In this document: positions 46,199 through 56,660 of the stretch, piece after piece
How the letters are laid out: each line of letters begins with the position of its first letter
Numbering within the stretch: the first letter of the stretch is position 1
NCBI RefSeq assembly: GCF_034350045.1
Contig: NZ_CP133781.1
Location: forward strand, 380,001-444,000
Direction: 5' to 3'
DNA: 64,000 nt
From: Pseudomonas sp. CCI4.2
GTDB lineage: Bacteria > Pseudomonadota > Gammaproteobacteria > Pseudomonadales > Pseudomonadaceae
Made by a program: the position numbers and the translations under genes
Notes under the pieces: generated by a model
The model's database searches: none
What the model saw: the letters and a program-made list of their open reading frames with translations, nothing else
What the model was told of the DNA's origin: nothing

Positions 46199-46374
46199 GG
46201 TTTCCTACCTTCTTTGGTGGCTCTTGGGGGAACTGGTTTCTTGCGAATTCTTGGGCAGTGAAAGGGTTCGGACCTATCGACCGTCCAGATAAAACTTGAG
46301 GCTGGAAGCCTGCCAGACCGTTCGAGCAAACCCGAAAAGTCGTGACAAACAACCAACCTCTATCGACATCGCTA

Positions 46375-46644
46375 TTAGCGACGCAGACCCAGACGACCGA
46401 TCAGGGCGCTGTAACGGCTAACTTCTTTACCTTTCAGGTAATCCAGCAGCTTGCGACGCTGGTTTACCATACGGATCAGACCACGACGTGAGTGGTGATC
46501 TTTACCGTTGATCTTGAAGTGACCCTGCAATTTGTTGATGTTGGCGGTCAGCAGTGCAACTTGCACTTCTGGCGAACCAGTATCACCAACAGCTTGCTGG
46601 TAGTCGGCAACGATTTGAGCTTTTTCTTCAACGCTGAGTGCCAT
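46375..46644 (-). CDS. rpsO: 30S ribosomal protein S15
   Basis: Binds the central domain of 16S rRNA. 89 residues, exact family length, with the [40 protein letters not shown] core. Start ATG at 46644 preceded by TAAGGA. Between truB and pnp as in most gammaproteobacteria. In E. coli S15 represses its own mRNA; the 118-base upstream gap here is long enough for that but I see no clear pseudoknot. Confidence 0.98.
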   Translation of the reverse strand: MALSVEEKAQIVADYQQAVGDTGSPEVQVALLTANINKLQGHFKINGKDHHSRRGLIRMVNQRRKLLDYLKGKEVSRYSALIGRLGLRR

Positions 46645-46762
46645 GTGGGCAATCCTTAATCACGGAAACCGCTCCAGAGAGACGATTTCAATAGGCCGAG
46701 GGCAAACCCCCGTATTTTAAAATGAGTTGTGACCGCGCCTACTGACAGCCACCCTCGTTCGG

Positions 46763-47680
46763 TCATTCTGACCGAATCAATCGACGTGGCGCGATGCGCC
46801 CGTCTTCACTCACTTCACCGATACCGATGAAGCGACCTTCATGATCTTGTACACGGACCATACCGAATTGCGGCGCGTCCGGTGCTCTGACGGGTTGACC
46901 ATGCAACCAGTAGAACGAACTGTGTTCCGAAAACTGCAACAGCGGCCAATGCAACAAACCACTGTCTGATGGCATCAGGAAGCGATCAACCGCTTCATTG
47001 CCGCCATCGGCGTGTACTTGCTCCAACTCTTCCAACGTGACCGTTTGGGCCAAGCTGAAAGGTCCGGCCTGGGTACGACGCAACTCAGCAACGTAAGCAC
47101 CACAACCGAGTTTTTCACCAATATCCTCAACCAATGTGCGGATATAGGTGCCTTTGGTGCAATCAACTGCGAGGCGTGCCGTGTCGGCTTCGCACTCAAG
47201 CAATTCCAGGCGCGCAATAGTAACAGAACGCGGTTCACGCTCCACCACTTCCCCGGCCCGGGCTAGCTTGTATAACGGCTGCCCGTCACGCTTGAGCGCT
47301 GAGTACATGGGCGGTATCTGACTGATTTCACCGCGGAAACTCGGTAAAACAGCTTCGATATCGGCACGACCAACGGTCACTGGACGAATTTGTAACACGT
47401 CACCTTCCGCGTCGGCAGTGGTGGTTGTTTTACCCAATTGCATTCTCGTTTCGTACGCTTTGTCCGAATCGAGCAAGTATTGGGAAAACTTGGTGGCTTC
47501 ACCAAAGCACAATGGCAACACACCCGTTGCGAGCGGGTCGAGGCTGCCAGTGTGGCCAGCCTTCTCCGCGTTAAGCAGCCAACGGACCTTTTGCAAGGCG
47601 GCGTTAGAAGTGAAACCCAGCGGCTTGTCGAGCAGAATGATCCCACTGACGTTGCGGCGTATACGCTTGACCTGAGCCAT
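46763..47680 (-). CDS. truB: tRNA pseudouridine(55) synthase
   Basis: Makes pseudouridine-55 in the T loop of tRNAs. 305 residues with catalytic Asp48 in [15 protein letters not shown], the thumb region [15 protein letters not shown], and [24 protein letters not shown]-terminal PUA-like extension ([25 protein letters not shown]) is present. Five bases separate it from rbfA, so they are translated from one mRNA. Confidence 0.97.
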   Translation of the reverse strand: MAQVKRIRRNVSGIILLDKPLGFTSNAALQKVRWLLNAEKAGHTGSLDPLATGVLPLCFGEATKFSQYLLDSDKAYETRMQLGKTTTTADAEGDVLQIRPVTVGRADIEAVLPSFRGEISQIPPMYSALKRDGQPLYKLARAGEVVEREPRSVTIARLELLECEADTARLAVDCTKGTYIRTLVEDIGEKLGCGAYVAELRRTQAGPFSLAQTVTLEELEQVHADGGNEAVDRFLMPSDSGLLHWPLLQFSEHSSFYWLHGQPVRAPDAPQFGMVRVQDHEGRFIGIGEVSEDGRIAPRRLIRSE

Positions 47681-47685
47681 TTGCG

Positions 47686-48114
47686 TTACTCCTTGCTGGT
47701 TTCTGGCTTGTCACTGTCTGGCGTAATGCTTTGCGGAGCGCCTTCCGGGTGCTGACCATCTTCGGCAACAGCACGCTCGATGAGCGCCGAAAGATGGGCA
47801 CCACGCACGACACTTTCGTCGTAGTGGAAGTGCAGCTGCGGAACGCTGCGCAGTTTCATTTCGCGGGCCAACTGCATGCGCAGGAACCCTGCTGCCGAGT
47901 TGAGCACTTTGATGGTCTGCGCTATTTCTTCGGCGCTGTCTTGCCCCATCACGGTCATAAAAATTTTCGCATGACCGACATCGCGACTGACGTCGACGGC
48001 GGTGATAGTCACCAGGCCGACGCGCGGGTCTTTGATTTCGCGGCGGATCAACTGAGCCAGCTCGCGCTGCATCTGATCGCCAATACGTTGGGTACGGCTA
48101 TATTCTTTTGCCAT
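47686..48114 (-). CDS. rbfA: Ribosome-binding factor A
   Basis: 30S maturation and cold-adaptation factor that binds near 16S helix 1. 142 residues with the KH-like fold: [46 protein letters not shown] and [24 protein letters not shown]. The C-terminal tail ([24 protein letters not shown]) is longer and more charged than in E. coli. Between infB and truB. Confidence 0.97.
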   Translation of the reverse strand: MAKEYSRTQRIGDQMQRELAQLIRREIKDPRVGLVTITAVDVSRDVGHAKIFMTVMGQDSAEEIAQTIKVLNSAAGFLRMQLAREMKLRSVPQLHFHYDESVVRGAHLSALIERAVAEDGQHPEGAPQSITPDSDKPETSKE

Positions 48115-48168
48115 GTCTACTACCTGTCACCGACCTGGGGCGAAAACCCTCACGGTCTGAAAGCGGCA

Positions 48169-48202
48169 AACGCCCGGCCTGACAAAAGTCAGACCGGGCG
48201 TT
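48169..48202 (-). terminator. Hairpin between infB and rbfA
   Basis: AACGCCCGG/CCGGGCGTT plus CTGAC/GTCAG form a nearly perfect 15-bp stem with an AAAA/TTTT loop. Only three T residues follow on the minus strand, so it may be a partial terminator or an RNA processing site inside the operon. Confidence 0.6.
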
Positions 48203-48274
48203 GCGTTTAGAGCCCATGAACAACCGCCTGGCATTTGCATGCTGCGGTCGACCATGGCTCTTGAAGCTCGCGAC

Positions 48275-50791
48275 TTAAAGGCTGCGAGCCACTTGGACCT
48301 TCTCGAAGACTTCGATCTTGTCACCGACTTTGACGTCGTTATAGCTCTTCACGCCGATACCGCATTCCATGCCGGCACGTACTTCGGAAGCGTCATCTTT
48401 AAAGCGGCGCAGGGATTCCAGCTCGCCTTCGAAGATAACGATGTCTTCACGCAGTACACGGATTGGACGGTTACGGTGAACAACACCTTCGATAACCATA
48501 CAACCGGCGATCGCGCCAAACTTCGGCGAACGGAACACGTCACGCACTTCGGCGGTACCCAGGATATTTTCCCGGACGTCGCTGCCAAGCATACCGGTGA
48601 GGGCTTTCTTGACGTCTTCGATGATGTCGTAGATCACGTTGTAGTAACGCATATCCAGACCTTCCTGCTCGACTATCCTGCGAGCGCCAGCATCGGCACG
48701 CACGTTGAAGCCAAACAGTACAGCGTTGGAAGCCAATGCCAGGTTAGCGTCGCTCTCGGTGATACCACCGACACCGCCACCTACCACACGCACTTGCACT
48801 TCGTCGTTGCCCAGGCCATTCAAGGCACCGTTCAACGCTTCCAACGAACCACGGACATCAGATTTGAGGACGATATTAAGCGTCTTCTTCTCTTCCTGGC
48901 CCATGTTCTCGAAGATGTTTTCCAGCTTGCCAGCGTGAGCACGAGCCAGTTTGACTTCGCGGTACTTGCCTTGACGGAACAGAGCCACTTCACGGGCTTT
49001 CTTCTCGTCCGCCAGTACGCTGAGTTCATCACCCGCTTCCGGAGTACCGTCCAGGCCGAGAATCTCGACAGGGATGGAAGGACCGGCTTCCTTGATCGAC
49101 TTGCCGTTCTCGTCGAGCATGGCGCGGATACGGCCATAGTTCGAACCGACCAGCACCATGTCGCCTTGGCGCAACGTACCGTCTTGAACCAGAACAGTTG
49201 CAACCGGACCACGACCTTTGTCGAGACGCGATTCAACTACAACGCCACGGCCGGGAGCCGATGGAGTTGCTTTCAGTTCCAGTACTTCGGCTTGCAACAA
49301 GACCGCTTCAAGCAGTTCGTCTACACCAGTACCCACTTTCGCGGACACTGAAACGAAAGGCGTGTCGCCACCCCATTCTTCAGACGTAACGCCGTAAACA
49401 GACAGCTCGCTACGGATACGATCGAGATCAGCACCCGGCTTGTCGATTTTGTTCACTGCTACAACCAACGGAACACCGGCGGCCTTGGCATGTTGAACAG
49501 CTTCGATGGTCTGCGGCATAACGCCGTCGTCCGCAGCAACAACCAGAATCACAATGTCGGTGGCCTTGGCACCACGGGCACGCATTGCAGTAAACGCAGC
49601 GTGACCAGGGGTGTCGAGGAAAGTCACCATGCCACGGTCAGTTTCGACGTGGTATGCACCGATGTGCTGGGTGATGCCGCCGGCTTCGCCCGCTGCAACC
49701 TTGGCACGACGGATGTAGTCGAGCAGCGAGGTTTTACCATGGTCAACGTGGCCCATTACGGTCACTACTGGCGCACGGGAGAACGTCTCACCTTCGAACT
49801 TCAGCGATTCGGCCAACGAATCTTCCAGGGCATTGTCGCTGACCAGTTTGACCTTGTGGCCCAACTCTTCGGCGATCAACTGGGCAGTTTCCTGATCCAG
49901 CACCTGGTTGATGGTCACCGGAGTGCCCATCTTGAACATGAACTTGATGACTTCAGCAGCCTTGACCGACATCTGTGCCGACAATTCGCCGACAGTGATG
50001 GTCTCGCCGATGGCAACGTCACGAACTACAGGGCCGGTTGGGCTCTGGAAACCGTGAGCGTTACGCTTCTTCAGCTTGGCCTTGCCACGACCGCCACGAC
50101 GGAAGCTGTCGCTTTCTTCGTCGGTGGTACGAGGCGCAACACGTGGCGCAGGCGCTTTCTCTTTAACAGAGGCGCGATGCGGCGCGTTTTTACGGTCGCC
50201 ATCACCGCCCGTGCTACGACGATTGTTATCGTCGGCACGTGGCTTGTCTGGACGACGCTGTTCGTCATTGCGTTTGCGAGCATCAGCAACCGGTGCAGCT
50301 GCAACCGGCGCTTCACGCACAGGCTCAGCAACAGGAGCAGGAGCGGCGGCTACGGCTGGAGTCGATTGCGCAGCAGCAGGCTGGTTACGCGAATCTTCTT
50401 CGGTACGACGCTTGGCTTCTTCTTCGGTTTTCTGACGCGCAGCGTTTTCTACAGCACGACGCTCATCAAGCTCACGCTTGCGCTCGGCTTCGATTTCTTC
50501 CGGGCTGCGTTGTACAAAGACTTTCTTCTTGCGCACTTCAACGCTGATGCTTTTGCTGCCAGCAACGCGCAGGGTGCTAGTGGTTTTGCGCTGCAAAGTG
50601 ATCTTGCGCGGCTCTTCCACTTTAGCCTTGTGACCGCTTTTCAAATGCGTCAACAGGGCTTGTTTCTCTATGTCGGTCACAACTTGCTCGGCGGCGGTGT
50701 GCGGCAGACCTGCCTCACGCATCTGCTGTAACAGGCGCTCTACCGGTGTGTCGACCACTGTGGCCAGTTCTTTCACCGTGACTTGCGTCAT
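48275..50791 (-). CDS. infB: Translation initiation factor IF-2
   Basis: GTPase that brings initiator tRNA to the 30S subunit. 838 residues: IF2_N domain at the start ([24 protein letters not shown]), a charged Ala/Arg/Glu-rich linker (120-240), a second IF2_N near 265, the G domain with G1 GHVDHGKT, G3 DTPGHAAF and G4 NKID, then C1/C2 domains ending [26 protein letters not shown]. Internal start sites are common in this gene; none is asserted here. The initiator tRNA it recognises is encoded 2 kb upstream in the same block. Confidence 0.98.
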   Translation of the reverse strand: MTQVTVKELATVVDTPVERLLQQMREAGLPHTAAEQVVTDIEKQALLTHLKSGHKAKVEEPRKITLQRKTTSTLRVAGSKSISVEVRKKKVFVQRSPEEIEAERKRELDERRAVENAARQKTEEEAKRRTEEDSRNQPAAAQSTPAVAAAPAPVAEPVREAPVAAAPVADARKRNDEQRRPDKPRADDNNRRSTGGDGDRKNAPHRASVKEKAPAPRVAPRTTDEESDSFRRGGRGKAKLKKRNAHGFQSPTGPVVRDVAIGETITVGELSAQMSVKAAEVIKFMFKMGTPVTINQVLDQETAQLIAEELGHKVKLVSDNALEDSLAESLKFEGETFSRAPVVTVMGHVDHGKTSLLDYIRRAKVAAGEAGGITQHIGAYHVETDRGMVTFLDTPGHAAFTAMRARGAKATDIVILVVAADDGVMPQTIEAVQHAKAAGVPLVVAVNKIDKPGADLDRIRSELSVYGVTSEEWGGDTPFVSVSAKVGTGVDELLEAVLLQAEVLELKATPSAPGRGVVVESRLDKGRGPVATVLVQDGTLRQGDMVLVGSNYGRIRAMLDENGKSIKEAGPSIPVEILGLDGTPEAGDELSVLADEKKAREVALFRQGKYREVKLARAHAGKLENIFENMGQEEKKTLNIVLKSDVRGSLEALNGALNGLGNDEVQVRVVGGGVGGITESDANLALASNAVLFGFNVRADAGARRIVEQEGLDMRYYNVIYDIIEDVKKALTGMLGSDVRENILGTAEVRDVFRSPKFGAIAGCMVIEGVVHRNRPIRVLREDIVIFEGELESLRRFKDDASEVRAGMECGIGVKSYNDVKVGDKIEVFEKVQVARSL

Positions 50792-50818
50792 GCACTTCTC
50801 TCCTCAGGCCGCGCCTAC

Positions 50819-52300
50819 TTACTCGAACCAATGGGCTCGGGCGGCCATGATCAACTTGCCGGCACGAATATCGTCAATGCCGTCGATGTCGAGCAGGTCG
50901 TCAATAGACTGCTCGGCCAGGTCTTCGCGGGTAACTACGCCGCGCACCGCCAGTTCCATCGCCAAATCCTTGTCCATACCCTCAAGCGAGAGCAGGTCTT
51001 CGGCCGGATGGGCGTCTGCCAGCTTTTCCTCAGTAGCGATGGCTTTAGTCAACAACCGATCCTTGGCCCGAGCGCGAAGCTCGTTGACGGTTTCCTCGTC
51101 AAAGCCGTCGATGTTGAGCATTTCTTCCAACGGTACGTAGGCAATCTCTTCCAGGCTAGTAAAGCCTTCATCAACCAGCACCTGGGCAAGGTCTTCATCG
51201 ACTTCCAGCTCTTCGATGAAGTTGCGCAAGATGTCGCCGGTCTCTGCTTGCTGCTTAGCCTGGATGTCCGATTCGGTCATGACGTTCAGGGTCCAACCAG
51301 TCAACTGGCTAGCCAAACGAACGTTCTGACCGCCGCGACCAATGGCCTGAGCCAGATTGTCAGCGCCAACGGCGATGTCCATAGCATGGGCATCTTCGTC
51401 GACGATAATCGCCGCTACTTCAGCAGGCGACATGGCGTTAATTACGAACTGCGCCGGGTTGTCGTCCCACAGCACGATATCCACACGTTCGCCGCCCAAT
51501 TCGCCAGAAACAGCTTGAACGCGCGAACCACGCATGCCGATACAAGCACCTTGCGGATCGATTCGTTTGTCCTTGGAGCGAACAGCGATTTTTGCACGCG
51601 AACCTGGGTCACGAGAGGCAGCCATCACCTCGATGAGACCTTCGGAAATTTCCGGCACTTCAATCCGGAACAGCTCGATCAGCATCTCTGGCGCAGTACG
51701 CGACAAGATCAACTGTGGCCCACGGTTTTCAGTGCGGATTTCTTTAAGCAGTGCACGAACGCGAACACCTACGCGGAAGGTTTCCCGCGAAATAATGTCT
51801 TCACGCGCCAGCAATGCTTCGGCATTGTTACCCAGGTCGACGATGACATTGTCACGCGTAACCTTTTTAACGGTGCCGGAAATGATTTCGCCCAGACGCT
51901 CACGGTAGGCATCTACCACTTGAGCACGTTCGGCTTCCCGAACCTTCTGCACGATGACCTGTTTAGCAGTCTGCGCAGCGATTCGACCGAACTCGATGGA
52001 GTCGATTTTAATTTCGACTACATCACCGGCAACTGCACCCGGCTGTTTTTCCTGAGCTTGATCTACAGCCAGTTCGTGTGCCGGGTCGTCGAGATCTTCA
52101 TCTTCAACAACTGTCCAGCGCCGGAACGTCTCGTAGTTACCCGTCTGGCGATTAATCTCCACACGCAGTTCAACTTCATCTTCAAAACGCTTCTTGGTAG
52201 CAGTGGCAAGAGCCAGCTCCAACGCTTCAAAAATAACACCTGCCGGAACGCCCTTTTCATTGGACACCGACTCAACAACCAGCAGTACTTCTTTGCTCAT
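50819..52300 (-). CDS. nusA: Transcription termination/antitermination factor NusA
   Basis: Binds RNA polymerase and modulates pausing, termination and antitermination. 493 residues: N-terminal domain ([31 protein letters not shown]), S1 ([28 protein letters not shown]), KH1/KH2 ([39 protein letters not shown]) and two C-terminal acidic repeats ([36 protein letters not shown]). ATG at 52300 preceded by GGCGAGG; the frame's upstream codons lack homology. infB begins 27 bases after the stop. Confidence 0.98.
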   Translation of the reverse strand: MSKEVLLVVESVSNEKGVPAGVIFEALELALATATKKRFEDEVELRVEINRQTGNYETFRRWTVVEDEDLDDPAHELAVDQAQEKQPGAVAGDVVEIKIDSIEFGRIAAQTAKQVIVQKVREAERAQVVDAYRERLGEIISGTVKKVTRDNVIVDLGNNAEALLAREDIISRETFRVGVRVRALLKEIRTENRGPQLILSRTAPEMLIELFRIEVPEISEGLIEVMAASRDPGSRAKIAVRSKDKRIDPQGACIGMRGSRVQAVSGELGGERVDIVLWDDNPAQFVINAMSPAEVAAIIVDEDAHAMDIAVGADNLAQAIGRGGQNVRLASQLTGWTLNVMTESDIQAKQQAETGDILRNFIEELEVDEDLAQVLVDEGFTSLEEIAYVPLEEMLNIDGFDEETVNELRARAKDRLLTKAIATEEKLADAHPAEDLLSLEGMDKDLAMELAVRGVVTREDLAEQSIDDLLDIDGIDDIRAGKLIMAARAHWFE

Positions 52301-52348
52301 CGTACGCCTCGCCTTTCGCAAGCCATTTGGATCCGCGGGATCCGCGTC

Positions 52349-52807
52349 TCAGTCAAAACTGGGAATAATGTTGGCTTTGTCGATCAAGTCGATCGGCAAC
52401 AAGAATTCGTGGTCCTCTACCTGCACCACGATGTCCTGCTCCTCCACCCCGCGGAGAAGGCCCTGAAAGTTGCGACGACCCTCGAAGGGTGAACGCAACT
52501 TTATTTTCACTTGATCGCCGGCGTGCAAGGCAAACTGTTCAAGAGTGAACAGAGGGCGTTCCATACCAGGAGAAGAAACTTCAAGCGTGTATTCAACGGC
52601 AATCGGATCTTCTACGTCCAAAACACCGCTGATTTGACGGCTGACAATGGCGCAGTCATCCACCAAAACGCCGCCTTCTTTATCAATATAAATACGTAAC
52701 AGTGAATGGCGACCTTGAGCTGAAAACTCAATCCCCCAGCATTCATAGCCCAGGGCCACGACCACCGGGGCCACCAAGGCCTGCAACTGTTCTAGCTTGC
52801 TCGACAC
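52349..52807 (-). CDS. rimP: Ribosome maturation factor RimP
   Basis: Helps 30S assembly. 152 residues with [51 protein letters not shown] and the C-terminal SH3-like [31 protein letters not shown] start at the GTG at 52807 (VSSKLEQLQ): AAGGGGGG lies just upstream and the length equals that of other pseudomonads; the in-frame ATG at 52825 sits in front of that site. Heads rimP-nusA-infB and has hairpins in its leader. Confidence 0.95.
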   Translation of the reverse strand: MSSKLEQLQALVAPVVVALGYECWGIEFSAQGRHSLLRIYIDKEGGVLVDDCAIVSRQISGVLDVEDPIAVEYTLEVSSPGMERPLFTLEQFALHAGDQVKIKLRSPFEGRRNFQGLLRGVEEQDIVVQVEDHEFLLPIDLIDKANIIPSFD

Positions 52808-52836
52808 CTGAACCCCCTTGTGCATGCGATGCAAAT

Positions 52837-52858
52837 AAAAAATGGGCGAAACGCCCAT
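52837..52858 (-). terminator. Terminator-like hairpin in the rimP leader
   Basis: Minus-strand ATGGGCG-TTT-CGCCCAT is followed by TTTTTATTT, ending only 30 bases before the rimP GTG. It looks like a complete intrinsic terminator, placed where an attenuator would be. Confidence 0.75.
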
Positions 52859-52864
52859 CCCTGA

Positions 52865-52886
52865 AACGCCGTCGAATAGCGGCGTT
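52865..52886 (-). repeat. Second hairpin in the rimP leader
   Basis: AACGCCG pairs with CGGCGTT over 7 bp with an 8-base loop. It stands between two terminator-like hairpins and lacks a T-tract. Confidence 0.5.
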
Positions 52887-52903
52887 ATAAACTGTCCAGC
52901 TAA

Positions 52904-52926
52904 CAAAAAGCCCCTAAAAAGGGGCT
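52904..52926 (-). terminator. Terminator after tRNA-fMet
   Basis: Minus-strand AGCCCCT-TTTT-AGGGGCT then TTTTTG; it starts 10 bases past the tRNA 3' end. Confidence 0.8.
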
Positions 52927-52936
52927 CCGCTAAAAC

Positions 52937-53013
<77 letters not shown>

Positions 53014-53075
53014 ACAAAGCTGGGGCGGAAGTATACGACCGATCCCTTACAGGGTCAATCGAACCTCCACCTACA

Positions 53076-53101
53076 GGAAAGCCCGCTATTGCGGGCTTTC
53101 C
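53076..53101 (-). terminator. Hairpin between tRNA-Leu and tRNA-fMet
   Basis: GGAAAGCCCGC and GCGGGCTTTCC give an 11-bp perfect stem with a 4-base loop. The T-run is within the stem, so it may serve as terminator or as a processing barrier. Confidence 0.65.
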
Positions 53102-53108
53102 TGACAAT

Positions 53109-53194
53109 TGGTACCGAGAAGGGGACTCGAACCCCTACACCCATTGGGCACAACCACCTCAAGGTTGCGTGTCTACCAATTCCACCACCTCGGC
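53109..53194 (-). tRNA. tRNA-Leu, anticodon GAG
   Basis: 86 bases with encoded CCA; 5' GCCGAGG pairs with the 3' CTCGGT arm. The anticodon loop TTGAGGT contains GAG, and the long variable arm (TGCCCATTGGGTGT) identifies a class II leucine tRNA. It follows secG closely and probably shares its transcript. Confidence 0.95.
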
Positions 53195-53236
53195 AATACA
53201 ACTTTTTGGCGACCCTGCATCAGTCGCCTGCCCTAC

Positions 53237-53620
53237 TTATTTCTGCTGTGGCGCTTGAGGTACGTCAGCAGGAACAACTGCTGGCTTTTGCGCTTCGAGC
53301 ACCGGCACATCACTTACTACCGGTTTTTTCTGTGGTACTTCCAATACCGCTGGATCTGGCAAACCTACCTGAGTCAGCTGGTGAGCTTTCTCTTTAGCAA
53401 AGTAACCTAACCCCAAGCTGGTTATGAAAAAACCAGCGGCGAGTATAGCAGTAAATTTACTGAGAAAGGTAGAGGAACCTTGGCTTCCGAATACAGTATT
53501 TGAAGCACCTGCACCGAAAGACGCACCGGCGTCCGCACCTTTGCCCTGCTGTAGCAATACCAGAGCGATAACACCCAGGGCGCCCAACAGATGAAAAACG
53601 ACTACGACTGTTTCCAGCAT
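53237..53620 (-). CDS. secG: Preprotein translocase subunit SecG
   Basis: Auxiliary subunit of SecYEG. 127 residues with two membrane helices ([24 protein letters not shown] and [19 protein letters not shown]), the linking [29 protein letters not shown] and a Pro/Val-rich tail with repeated PVV/VPAD. ATG at 53620 (MLETVVVV) is used; the frame extends upstream into tpiA. Begins four bases after the tpiA stop. Confidence 0.95.
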   Translation of the reverse strand: MLETVVVVFHLLGALGVIALVLLQQGKGADAGASFGAGASNTVFGSQGSSTFLSKFTAILAAGFFITSLGLGYFAKEKAHQLTQVGLPDPAVLEVPQKKPVVSDVPVLEAQKPAVVPADVPQAPQQK

Positions 53621-53624
53621 TTTT

Positions 53625-54380
53625 TCAGTTTCCCGCGGCGCGACAGATCGCACCGAACTCATCTGCATTCAGGGACGCTCCACCAATGAGCCCCCCATCG
53701 ATATCCGGCATGCCGAACAGTTCAGCCGCATTGGCCGCCTTCACGCTGCCGCCATAAAGAAGTCGCACACCTTGCGCGACTTCAGCATTCTCTGCCGCCA
53801 ACTGCGCACGAATGGCTGCGTGCACTTCCTGCGCCTGTTGGGGCGATGCAGTCAACCCGGTGCCTATAGCCCAGACTGGCTCGTAAGCGATGACTGCATT
53901 TACAAAAGCACCGACACCCAGCTCTTCGATGATGCTACCGAGCTGACGTCCTACCACTTCAAGCGTCTTGCCCGCCTCGCGCTGTTCAAGGGTTTCCCCC
54001 ACACACAGCACTGGCGTCAAACCACACGCCTGAGCAGCCGCAAACTTGCGATTAAGCAACTCGTCATGCTCGCCCATTATCTGGCGGCGCTCGGAGTGTC
54101 CGATCAACACCAACGTACAACCCGCATCAGCCAGCTGACTCGGTGCAATTTCACCGGTCAGAGCACCTTGCGATGATTCTGCCGCTGAGTTTTGCGCACC
54201 CACAGCGATTGCCTTGCCACTTAGCCCGTCAATCACTTGATTCACGTACAAAAAAGGCGGAAAAACCGCTACATCAACACCGCTCGGCAAGACCAGATTA
54301 CGAAGGCCTTTGGTCAGCTCAGCGACGCTGGCGCGGGTACCGTGCATTTTCCAGTTACCGGCTACCATAATGCGACGCAT
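53625..54380 (-). CDS. tpiA: Triosephosphate isomerase
   Basis: Interconverts dihydroxyacetone phosphate and glyceraldehyde-3-phosphate. 251 residues, TIM barrel with NWKMHG (Lys), electrophilic His in LIGHSERR, catalytic Glu in [11 protein letters not shown] and phosphate loop [12 protein letters not shown]. Complete. Sits between glmM and secG, the standard gammaproteobacterial order. Confidence 0.97.
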   Translation of the reverse strand: MRRIMVAGNWKMHGTRASVAELTKGLRNLVLPSGVDVAVFPPFLYVNQVIDGLSGKAIAVGAQNSAAESSQGALTGEIAPSQLADAGCTLVLIGHSERRQIMGEHDELLNRKFAAAQACGLTPVLCVGETLEQREAGKTLEVVGRQLGSIIEELGVGAFVNAVIAYEPVWAIGTGLTASPQQAQEVHAAIRAQLAAENAEVAQGVRLLYGGSVKAANAAELFGMPDIDGGLIGGASLNADEFGAICRAAGN

Positions 54381-54446
54381 GCTATACCTCGTCGGTCAAA
54401 GTGGGCGCAGATGTTACCCAACCGCAACAACACTGGCAAGCCGAAA

Positions 54447-55784
54447 TCAGGCGCAAACTTCAGTAACCAGTTTTACCAGCTCATCCGCATATCTATGAAC
54501 CATCACCTCATCGTCACCTTCAACCATTACGCGCACCAACGGCTCAGTGCCAGACTTACGCAATAGCACACGGCCACGACCTCCCATGGCGGCCGTAACG
54601 CGCTGACATGCCTCTTTGACGGCCGGATGCTCAACAGGGTCGATGTCACCGGCATAGCGCACGTTGACCAGCACCTGAGGGCACTTGCGCAACGATTGAC
54701 GCGCCAGCGCCAGGCTTTCACCGCGACGACGCAAGGCCAGCAGCACTTGGAGTGCTGCAATAATCGCATCGCCCGTCGTCGTGTGCTGGAAGCAAACGAT
54801 ATGCCCCGAATTTTCACCACCCAACTGCCAGTTACGCTCGAGCAGCTCAGCGGTCACGTAACGGTCACCGACACTTGCACGGACGAAAGGAATATCAAGC
54901 TCGGCAAAAGCGAGTTCAACACCCAGATTGGTCATCAAGGTGCCAACCACACCACCTTGCAGTTTGCCTCGCTCCTGCAAATCACGGGCAATGATGAACA
55001 AAAGGTCATCACCTTCAACAAGCGCACCCGTGTGATCAACCATCAAGACTCGATCGCCGTCACCGTCGAAGCCGATCCCGAGATCAGCCTGTTCGGCCAG
55101 CACTGCGGCTTGCAGGTTACCCATATGGGTCGAACCACAATTGTCATTGATGTTCAGACCATTGGGTTGCGCAGACAGTACCGTGACCTGAGCGCCCAAC
55201 TCGCGAAATACGTTGGGGGCGACTTTGTAGGTAGCACCGTGCGCGCAGTCGATCACCAATTTCAGGCCAGCAAAATCGGTACTGGTCGGAACGCTGCTTT
55301 TGCAAAATTCGATATAACGACCCGCGGCGTCGTTGATGCGTGACACTTTGCCAAGCTTATCCGATTCCACTACCGTCATCGGCGTGTCGAGCAGTTCCTC
55401 GATCATCATTTCTACTTCGTCTGGAAGCTTGGCGCCCAGACCGGAGAAAAACTTGATCCCGTTATCATGGTGCGGGTTGTGCGAAGCGCTGATCACGATG
55501 CCCGCTTCGGCGTGAAAGGTTCGGGTCAGATAGGCGATCGCCGGCGTAGGCATAGGCCCAAGCAGCATGACGTCTGCGCCTGCAGCAGAAAGACCGGCTT
55601 CCAGCGCTGATTCGAACATATAGCCTGAGATTCGCGTGTCTTTACCCACCAAAACCCTGCAAGCACCTAGTCGGCGAAACGCGATCCCGACAGCCCAACC
55701 GAGTTTAAGCATGAACTCCGGAGTGATCGGGAACTGACCTACTCGACCACGAATACCGTCGGTACCAAAATATTTTCTAGTCAT
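54447..55784 (-). CDS. glmM: Phosphoglucosamine mutase
   Basis: Converts glucosamine-6-phosphate to the 1-phosphate for UDP-GlcNAc. 445 residues; active Ser101 in [15 protein letters not shown], metal loop FDGDGDR, sugar-binding GGENSGHI and the C-terminal [12 protein letters not shown] phosphate site. ATG at 55784 ([13 protein letters not shown]) is the family start, with GGGAGC upstream; the open frame overlaps folP if extended. Gap to folP 16 bases. Confidence 0.97.
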   Translation of the reverse strand: MTRKYFGTDGIRGRVGQFPITPEFMLKLGWAVGIAFRRLGACRVLVGKDTRISGYMFESALEAGLSAAGADVMLLGPMPTPAIAYLTRTFHAEAGIVISASHNPHHDNGIKFFSGLGAKLPDEVEMMIEELLDTPMTVVESDKLGKVSRINDAAGRYIEFCKSSVPTSTDFAGLKLVIDCAHGATYKVAPNVFRELGAQVTVLSAQPNGLNINDNCGSTHMGNLQAAVLAEQADLGIGFDGDGDRVLMVDHTGALVEGDDLLFIIARDLQERGKLQGGVVGTLMTNLGVELAFAELDIPFVRASVGDRYVTAELLERNWQLGGENSGHIVCFQHTTTGDAIIAALQVLLALRRRGESLALARQSLRKCPQVLVNVRYAGDIDPVEHPAVKEACQRVTAAMGGRGRVLLRKSGTEPLVRVMVEGDDEVMVHRYADELVKLVTEVCA

Positions 55785-55800
55785 AGATGCTCCCTCATTC

Positions 55801-56652
55801 TTATTCAGCCGACTCGACAGCGGCAATCATCCGCACCACGTCGATGGTTTCGGCAACATCGTGCACACGCAAAATGCGCGCACCCTTGATCATGGCCATC
55901 GCCGCCAAGGCCAAGCCACCAGAAAGTCGTTCTGTGACAGGGCGCCCAAGGGCCTGCCCGATCATGCTCTTGCGCGACACGCCGACTAACAACGGCCTTC
56001 CCAGGGCATGCAAATCTTCCATATGCTTAAACAAGCTCAGGTTGTGCTGAAGATTTTTTGCGAAGCCAAAACCCGGGTCAAGAATGATTCGCTCATGAGG
56101 AATTCCAGCCCCTGCACACTGCTCCATCCGCTCGACCAGAAAGCTCCGCACTTCAGCCATAAGGTCCTGATACCGAGGATTGTCCTGCATATCCCCCGGC
56201 TCACCGCGCATGTGCATCAGGCAAACAGGCAAACCGGTAGCAGCCGCAGCATCCAAGGCGCCGTCTCGACGCAACGAGCGGACGTCGTTGATGAGTCCGG
56301 CACCCAAGCGAGCCGTTTCCCTAATCACCGCAGGAGTGGAGGTATCGACCGATATAATCACATCCAGCTCTCGACTTATAAGTTCGACCACCGGTGCAAT
56401 TCGCTCAAGCTCTTCAAGCGGGGATACCACTCGCGCGCCAGGCCGAGTGGACTCACCACCCACATCAATAAGTGTCGCACCCGCCGCGACCATTGCTTGG
56501 GCATGGCGCAACGCGGCATCGCGATGACTGAAACGACCGCCATCGGAGAAGGAGTCAGGAGTGACATTCAGGATGCCCATAACATGCGTATGGGCTAAAT
56601 CAAGAACCCGATTGCCGCAAGGCAACCGGGTTGGGTACAGCGCAGAAGTCAT
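55801..56652 (-). CDS. folP: Dihydropteroate synthase
   Basis: Joins p-aminobenzoate to the pterin pyrophosphate produced by FolK; the sulfonamide target. 283 residues with [16 protein letters not shown] (the pyrophosphate loop), [43 protein letters not shown] [12 protein letters not shown] and the SRKSMIG loop. Starts eight bases after ftsH ends; both are in the same operon as glmM. Confidence 0.97.
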   Translation of the reverse strand: MTSALYPTRLPCGNRVLDLAHTHVMGILNVTPDSFSDGGRFSHRDAALRHAQAMVAAGATLIDVGGESTRPGARVVSPLEELERIAPVVELISRELDVIISVDTSTPAVIRETARLGAGLINDVRSLRRDGALDAAAATGLPVCLMHMRGEPGDMQDNPRYQDLMAEVRSFLVERMEQCAGAGIPHERIILDPGFGFAKNLQHNLSLFKHMEDLHALGRPLLVGVSRKSMIGQALGRPVTERLSGGLALAAMAMIKGARILRVHDVAETIDVVRMIAAVESAE

Positions 56653-56660
56653 GTCAGACC

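Noticed and set aside
46199..46374. RNase III-type long hairpin in the pnp leader as in E. coli
   Set aside because: I could not find a long near-perfect stem by eye; only short complementary stretches are present.
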